From Poriferisodalis sp965204125 (lineage in GTDB: Bacteria > Actinomycetota > Acidimicrobiia > Acidimicrobiales > Poriferisodalaceae), in NCBI RefSeq assembly GCF_965204125.1, contig NZ_OZ241968.1:2604001-2668000 (forward strand): a stretch of 64,000 nt of DNA. Direction: 5' to 3'. The number at the start of each line of letters is the position of its first letter. Position 1 is the first letter of the stretch. Below, piece by piece: positions 56,336 to 64,000 of the stretch. Below the pieces are notes generated by a model. The model saw only the letters and a list, made by a program, of their open reading frames with translations, was not told the origin of the DNA and did not search any database. Made by a program: the position numbers and the translations under genes.

Positions 56336-56890
56336 GTGGGATTGCTGAAGCGGATGCGAACGGGGGACCGCTCCCACCCCGCTGAGCAGTACCTGAACCA
56401 AGGCGACCACCTGCACGCACTCGTGCCGGCGCAGGGCGGGCTGCACCCCTTCTCGATGCTGGTGATCGGCGTGGCGGCGCTGGCCGGCATCGTGCTGACG
56501 GTGGATCTGCCGTGGGTGCAGGTCAGCCTGATCTCCACGACGGTCTTCGCGACAGCGGCGGTGCTGACGATGTCGCGTTACCGCTTGCTCGCGCTGACCG
56601 ATGCCGACATCGTGGTCATGCGCACCCGGGCGCTTCGGCCGGCCAAGCCGGTCGAGCTGCTGGGCCGCATCGAGCGCACGGCGCCGTTCGACATCCGCGG
56701 CTCGGCGTGGGGGCAGATCGTCGTCGGCGACGAGAAGCTGTGGGTGCACCGCCGCTACCACAGCCACCTAGAAGACGCCGATGCGAGGCTCGCGGCTGCT
56801 CCGCGCGGCATGCGAGCGGCCTCCAGCTCGGCCTACCGCGCCGCTCGGGCCAAGAAGAAGGTCCGCAACGTGGGACGTCGCCACCGCTGA
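56336..56890 (+). CDS. two-span membrane protein of unknown function
   Basis: A 184-residue protein from the GTG at 56336. Two hydrophobic segments (FSMLVIGVAALAGIVLTVD and SLISTTVFATAAVLTMS) are followed by a soluble part of about 100 residues with PH-like strand character (RYRLLALTDADIVVMRTRAL, DIRGSAWGQIVVGDEKLWVH) and a very basic tail (AARAKKKVRNVGRRHR). An ATG at 56276 is possible but adds a sequence unlike the rest. CAAAAT at 56324-56329 ends six bases before the GTG. It sits on the opposite strand between mutB and meaB. I do not recognise a named family. Confidence 0.7.
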   Translation: MGLLKRMRTGDRSHPAEQYLNQGDHLHALVPAQGGLHPFSMLVIGVAALAGIVLTVDLPWVQVSLISTTVFATAAVLTMSRYRLLALTDADIVVMRTRALRPAKPVELLGRIERTAPFDIRGSAWGQIVVGDEKLWVHRRYHSHLEDADARLAAAPRGMRAASSSAYRAARAKKKVRNVGRRHR

Positions 56891-56911
56891 ACCGGCGGCG
56901 GTGGCGGGGTG

Positions 56912-59190
<2,279 letters not shown>

Positions 59191-59194
<4 letters not shown>

Positions 59195-60738
59195 GACCCT
59201 GCCTCCCCAGCCACCGCTTCGCCCGCCGGCTCAGTCTCGTAGGGCGCCGCCCAGCGGTGCACGCCCAGCCCCACCGCAGGCGCGCCGGCCGGCTCGCCGG
59301 CGACGACGCTCGCTCCCGAGTCCTGCTGAGCCTGTGAGTCCACGAAGTCGGTGACGCCGACGAGCACCTGCTCGCCCGCCGCGATCTGCTGGTCGCGCAG
59401 CTCCCGTTCGGCGACGATCGACGCCTCCAGCTCGCCGCTGGCCATCGCAGCGCAGATGCCGCCGGCGGCTTCGATCGCCCCGAAGCGGTCCCAGGCCGCG
59501 TGCGCCAGCTTGCGCGTGAGGTCTTCGAGGTACCAGCTTCCCCCGGCGGGGTCGATGACCGATCCGATGCGGCTCTCGTGGCGAAGGATCAGCTGCGTGT
59601 TGGCGGCGACGCGCCATCCCAGGCCGCTGGACGCCTGACCGGCGCTGACGGCGTCAAAGGGTCGGACGGTGATGGCGTCGACGCCTCCGTTCGCGGCACC
59701 GAACGACGCCGTGGTGGCGCGCAGCATGTTCACCCACGGGTCGACAGCGCTCAGCATGGCTGTCGTGGTGACTGCGTGGAGCCGCATCGGCGGCCCCTCG
59801 TCGCCGGTGCCGTCGACCCCGCAGGTGCCCAGCACACGGGCCCAGCACATCCGCAGCGCCCGGCACTTGGCGGTGACCAGGAATGCGTCGGGTCCTGCGG
59901 AAAGCGTGAAGCCCAGCAGGCGAGCGGCCGCATCCGGGTTGAGTCCAGGTCCGTCGGCGTTGTCGCAGATCGCCCGCAGCCACGCCACCGCGGTCGCGAG
60001 CATCGCAGCCAGCTCGGTGGCGTCGCTCGCGCCGGCATCGGCGAAGACCGATCCGTCAGCCTCGAGCGGCACGGCACCAGGCGAGCGCTGTGCAATCTCG
60101 GCGGCGCTGCGCGCTGTGCTGCACATCGAGGAGACGAGCGTGGAGCAGCTACTCAAGTCGGCCCAGTGCCAACCGCTGGCGACCGCCGCGATCGGGTCGA
60201 GACCGAGCCAGGAGTTCAGGCCAGCGAGATCCACACCGTGTCGGTCGAAGACATCCAGCAGTGCCGCGGCGTGCGCAGGTGATGCGCCGGACTGCAGGTG
60301 GATCGTCACGCCGGCACCGGCGGCATCGCCGATGCCTGCGGCGAGTGCGGTGCCATCACCGTCGGCGTCCCAGCCCCGGCCGACAGTGACGGCATCCACG
60401 CCCGATGTCGTGTCCACGGCGACGGCGTCTGGGGTGCTCACAAGTCGCACGTCGTGGATCTGGCGCACTTGCCAGCCCTGTGCGCCGCTCGCGGCGGTGG
60501 CACCGCGGGCAAATGGTGCACTGCCGGGCAAGCCCGACGGGTCAGCCTCGGTGCTATGGCGATGCGCGGTGTACAGCGGGGCGGTCTCGATGCCGTCGAG
60601 CAGCGTCGTGTGGAGGGACGACAGCGGCTCGCCCCGCAGCGCTCCTTCGGCCGCGGCTTCCCAGTCGCTCTCGGAGACATCGGCGAAGCCAGGATCGCCA
60701 AGCGCGGTGTCGTGCTGCGATGGAGGCGTCTCGGCCAC
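59191..60738 (-). CDS. mutA: methylmalonyl-CoA mutase small (beta) subunit
   Basis: Non-catalytic partner of MutB. The TIM-barrel fold is recognisable (WQVRQIHDVRLVSTPDA, AGGSWYLEDLTRKLAHAAWD, VSAGQASSGLGWRVAANTQL), but at 515 residues it stops soon after the barrel and lacks the C-terminal cobalamin-like domain of longer homologues (M. tuberculosis MutA is about 615). Its start is the GTG at 60738 with TACCCT (60746-60751, minus strand) seven bases upstream. Only the large subunit carries the DxHxxG motif, so this subunit is presumably structural. Confidence 0.93.
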
Positions 60739-60822
60739 GGTCCGCAGGGTAGCGGTCGCCTTCCGGACGGGAATGTGGCTCTCTCTTAGTGATTCGCGGG
60801 TGACCGTGGCATCCTTTGCCGC

Positions 60823-63678
60823 ATGAATCCCCCCTCATCGGCCGATGTCGCTGTCGCGCACTCAGCTGAGGGGAGCGAGCTCCCTCCGTATCGTTACAAC
60901 GCCGAGATGGCGAACGAGATCGAGCTGCGCTGGCAGGAGCGGTGGAGGGCCGATGGCACCTACCGCACCCCCAATCCAAGCAGCTCGCTGGAGGCCCCGG
61001 CGACCAACAAGAACAAGCTGTTCATCATGGACATGTTCCCCTACCCCTCGGGTTCGGGCCTGCATGTGGGGCACCCGCTGGGCTACATCGGCACCGACGT
61101 GTATGCACGCTTCAAGCGCATGTGCGGCTACGTGGTGCTGCACCCGATGGGCTATGACGCGTTCGGCCTGCCTGCCGAGGAACACGCCCGCCAGACCGGT
61201 GAGCACCCCCGGATCAATACCGAGCGGAACATCGCAAACATGTCGCGCCAGCTGGCCCGGCTGGGGCTCGGGCACGACGATCAGCGATCGCTGGCCACCA
61301 CCGATGTCGAGTACTACCGCTGGACGCAATGGATCTTCCTGCAGATCTTCAATTCCTGGTACGACACCGACGCGCAGCGGGCCCGCCCGATCGCGGAGTT
61401 GATCGAGCTGTTCGAGAACGGGCAGAAGGCCACGACCAGCGGTGCTGTGTGGGCCGAGATGAGCGACGTCGAGCGGCGCACCGAGCTCGACGAGCACCGC
61501 CTGGCCTACCTGGGCGAAGCCCCGGTCAACTGGTGCCCTGCGCTGGGAACGGTGCTGGCCAACGAGGAGGTCACGAACGAGGGACGGTCCGACCGAGGCA
61601 ATCATCCGGTCTTCCGCCGCCCGATGAAGCAGTGGATGATGCGCATCACGGCGTATGCCGACCGGCTGCTGGCCGACCTCGACCGTGTGGACTGGTTCGA
61701 GAGCGTCAAGCTCATGCAGCGCAACTGGATCGGCCGCAGCGAGGGCGCCTACATCAGCTTCGCGACAGACACCGAGCCGGGCGAGTCTGGCCTGGATATC
61801 GAGGTGTTCACCACCCGTCCCGACACGATCTACGGGACGACGGCGATGCTGCTGGCTCCCGAGCACCCGCTTGTCGACGAGATGGTGGCCGACGAGTGGC
61901 CACCGGATACCGATCCACGCTGGACCGGAGGTGCCGCGACGCCCCGTGAGGCCCTCGACGCATACCGTGCACAGGCTGCAGCAATGACCGACTTGCAGCG
62001 CCAGACCGAGCGCGACAAAACCGGCGTGTGGCTGGGAGTGAACTGCTGCGTGCCCACCAGCGGCGAGCCGGTGCCGGTGTTCGTCGCCGACTACGTGCTG
62101 ATCGACTACGGCACGGGCGCCGTCATGTCGGTGCCGGGAGAGGATCAGCGCGACTGGGATTTCTCCGTCCAGTTCGGGCTGCCGATCATGCGCACGGTGC
62201 AGCCGCCGCCAGACTTCGATGGCGAGGCCTACGACGGTGCCGGGCCGGCCATCAACAGCGATTTCCTGAACGGCTTAGAAAAGGCCGAGGCCATCGACGC
62301 CATCTGCGACTGGCTGGAAGAGCGGAGCTGCGGCCGCCGCACGGTCACCTACAAGCTGCGGGACTGGCTGTTCAGCCGGCAGCGCTACTGGGGCGAGCCG
62401 TTCCCCATCGTGTTCGACGAGACGGGATTGCCCCTGGCGGTGCCCGAGAGCGAGCTGCCGGTCGAGCTGCCCGAGCTGATCGACTGGGCTCCCCGGGCAC
62501 TCGACGAGTCGTCGGAACCGGAGCCTCCGCTCGGCCGCGCCACCGAGTGGGCCACCGCCATCTACGACCTGGGCGACGGCGAGCGCACATACCGCCGGGA
62601 GCTGAGCACGATGCCCCAGTGGGCCGGATCGTGCTGGTATTACCTGCGCTACCTCGATCCCGCCAACGACGACGCTTTGGTGGATCCCGAAGTGGAGCGG
62701 TTCTGGATGGCTGACCCCGACGGCGGGGTTGGCGGAGTCGATCTCTATGTCGGCGGCGTGGAGCATGCCGTGCTTCACCTGCTGTATGCCCGCTTCTGGC
62801 ACAAGGTGCTGTACGACCTGGGTCACGTGAGCGGCCCCGAGCCGTTCGGCCGGTTGTACAACCAGGGCTACATCCAGGCGGCCGCCTACCAGGACAGCCG
62901 AGGGGTGTACGTGGAGGCTTCGGAGGTGGTCGAGCGGGACGGCACGTTCTTCTGGGGCGATGTCGAGGTCACCCGTCACTTCGGCAAGATGGGCAAGTCG
63001 CTGCGCAACGCGGTCACGCCCGACGACATCTACAGCGCCTATGGGGCCGACACGCTGCGGACCTACGAGATGTTCATGGGTCCGCTGGATCAGGGCCGTC
63101 CCTGGGAGACGCACTCGGTGATCGGCTCGCACCGGCTGCTGCAGCGTGTGTGGCGAAGTCTGGTCGACGAGGAGACCGGCGAGATCACGGTCGTCGATGT
63201 CGAACCCGACGCTGACCTCGAGCGCATGGTGCATCGAACTGTCGACGCGGTCACCGATGCCATGTCGGATCTGCGCTTCAACTCGGCGATCGCGCGCATC
63301 ACCGAGCTGAACAACGAGCTGACCCGGCGGGGCGGCGCGACGCCCCGTTCTGTCGCCGACGTGCTGGTGCGCCTGCTGGCGCCACTGGTGCCGCACCTGG
63401 CCGAGGAGCTGTGGTCGAAGCTGGGCAATACGACCACGGTGGTCTACGCACCGTTCCCACTGGCGGATCCTGCGATGCTGGCGGCCGAGGTGATCGAGGT
63501 GCCCGTACAGGTGAACGGCAAGGTCCGCAGCCGGATAACGGTCGACGCCGGCATCTCGCCGGCTGATCTCGAAACCGCAGCCAAAGCCGACGAACGCATC
63601 GCCCAGCTCACCGCCGGCGCAGACATCCGGCGCGTGGTGACCGTACCGGGCAAGCTGGTGAACATCGTGCTGGCGTAA
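60823..63678 (+). CDS. leuS: leucyl-tRNA synthetase
   Basis: Charges tRNA-Leu and edits mischarged products. The HIGH motif is HVGHPLGYIG after MDMFPYPSGSGL, the editing (CP1) domain contains FTTRPDTIYGTTAML, and the KMSKS equivalent is the variant KMGKS (FGKMGKSLRNAVTPDD). The anticodon-binding and C-terminal domains complete 951 residues. The ATG at 60823 is used; a second ATG 28 codons on (MANEIELRWQERW) could be the true start. The gene follows mutA divergently. Confidence 0.96.
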   Translation: MNPPSSADVAVAHSAEGSELPPYRYNAEMANEIELRWQERWRADGTYRTPNPSSSLEAPATNKNKLFIMDMFPYPSGSGLHVGHPLGYIGTDVYARFKRMCGYVVLHPMGYDAFGLPAEEHARQTGEHPRINTERNIANMSRQLARLGLGHDDQRSLATTDVEYYRWTQWIFLQIFNSWYDTDAQRARPIAELIELFENGQKATTSGAVWAEMSDVERRTELDEHRLAYLGEAPVNWCPALGTVLANEEVTNEGRSDRGNHPVFRRPMKQWMMRITAYADRLLADLDRVDWFESVKLMQRNWIGRSEGAYISFATDTEPGESGLDIEVFTTRPDTIYGTTAMLLAPEHPLVDEMVADEWPPDTDPRWTGGAATPREALDAYRAQAAAMTDLQRQTERDKTGVWLGVNCCVPTSGEPVPVFVADYVLIDYGTGAVMSVPGEDQRDWDFSVQFGLPIMRTVQPPPDFDGEAYDGAGPAINSDFLNGLEKAEAIDAICDWLEERSCGRRTVTYKLRDWLFSRQRYWGEPFPIVFDETGLPLAVPESELPVELPELIDWAPRALDESSEPEPPLGRATEWATAIYDLGDGERTYRRELSTMPQWAGSCWYYLRYLDPANDDALVDPEVERFWMADPDGGVGGVDLYVGGVEHAVLHLLYARFWHKVLYDLGHVSGPEPFGRLYNQGYIQAAAYQDSRGVYVEASEVVERDGTFFWGDVEVTRHFGKMGKSLRNAVTPDDIYSAYGADTLRTYEMFMGPLDQGRPWETHSVIGSHRLLQRVWRSLVDEETGEITVVDVEPDADLERMVHRTVDAVTDAMSDLRFNSAIARITELNNELTRRGGATPRSVADVLVRLLAPLVPHLAEELWSKLGNTTTVVYAPFPLADPAMLAAEVIEVPVQVNGKVRSRITVDAGISPADLETAAKADERIAQLTAGADIRRVVTVPGKLVNIVLA

Positions 63679-63720
63679 GCCAGCAGAATCAATCACGTGC
63701 TGGCGCAGGGGGAGAACGAC

Positions 63721-64000
63721 ATGAGCGGCAAGGAACGGCGAACGCTGGGCGTGACGGCCACCGAGACCCACGGCGGCAAGCTCGCCGCAAGGGCACTGAA
63801 GGCGGCCGGGGTCGAGTGCGTGTTCACCCTGTCGGGCGGGCACGTCATGGGCATCTACGACGGCTGTCTCGACGAGGGCATCGACGTGATCGACGTCCGC
63901 CATGAACAAGCAGCGACGCATGCCGCCGATGCGTGGGCGCGCCTGCACCCGGGCAAGGTGGGCGTGGCCATCCTCACCGCGGGTCCCGGGGTGACCGACG
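63721..64000 (+). CDS. ThDP-dependent enzyme, acetolactate synthase-like (3' end outside window)
   Basis: The frame is open to the window edge, giving 93 residues. Pattern FTLSGGHVMGIYDGCLDEGI, followed by DVRHEQAATHAADAWARLHP (with the ThDP-activating Glu in HEQAA) and VGVAILTAGPGVTD, is the N-terminal pyrimidine-binding domain of the acetolactate synthase/oxalyl-CoA decarboxylase superfamily. GGGGAGAAC precedes the ATG at 63721. The exact reaction cannot be told from this fragment. Confidence 0.85.
   Translation, partial: MSGKERRTLGVTATETHGGKLAARALKAAGVECVFTLSGGHVMGIYDGCLDEGIDVIDVRHEQAATHAADAWARLHPGKVGVAILTAGPGVTD

Overview
The window is a GC-rich chromosomal segment from an actinobacterium, most likely of class Acidimicrobiia (inference: I cannot run a 16S search). 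Three things point there. The gene order tyrS, TPR protein, tlyA, nadK, recN, steA, steB, pyrG, xerD, scpA, scpB, rluB, cmk, der follows the order I recall for the Mycobacterium tuberculosis Rv1689-Rv1713 block. The 23S gene is longer than in E. coli in the helix-54 region, as expected of Actinomycetota. Many genes also look leaderless, with a TAnnnT box 6-8 bases before the start codon.

Layout. 1-2842: end of an ABC exporter operon and tyrS. 2843-8450: a complete rRNA operon (16S-23S-5S, no tRNA in the spacer) with promoter, boxA-like leader, long processing stems and terminator. 8477-13850: a TPR protein, class I fructose-bisphosphate aldolase and a two-subunit 2-oxoacid:ferredoxin oxidoreductase. 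13915-21455: a tightly overlapping operon of tlyA, nadK, recN, steA, steB, a GT2 glycosyltransferase and an MraY/WecA-like membrane protein. 21499-30906: an 8-oxoguanine deaminase-like gene (minus), pyrG, xerD, a DUF222-HNH protein (minus), trpS (minus), scpA, scpB, rluB. 31115-38738: a large indolepyruvate-type ferredoxin oxidoreductase, tyrA, an aroA-cmk fusion, plsC.

38820-44525 is an accessory island. It holds a PIN-type toxin-antitoxin pair, a 1273-residue protein joining a nuclease-like domain to a RecQ-like helicase, a translationally coupled coiled-coil protein, and a Phd/RelE-type toxin-antitoxin pair. The helicase part is visibly more AT-rich than its surroundings. 44533-48790 returns to core genes: ispH, a DUF512 radical-SAM protein and der. 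48829-51264: tRNA-Pro(GGG), a small protein with a caspase/CHAT-like His/Cys pattern, a DUF427 gene with an in-frame TGA at a conserved Cys position, and an FAD reductase. 51528-63678: nrdA/nrdB, a MeaB-like GTPase, methylmalonyl-CoA mutase subunits and leuS. The window ends inside a ThDP-dependent enzyme gene.

The most unusual signals are: (1) the DUF427 gene, where the TGA is followed by a bacterial-SECIS-like hairpin with a GGUC loop at a suitable distance, suggesting a selenoprotein; (2) the nuclease-helicase plus coiled-coil operon between toxin-antitoxin pairs, a candidate defence system; (3) the possible caspase-like protein directly after tRNA-Pro.
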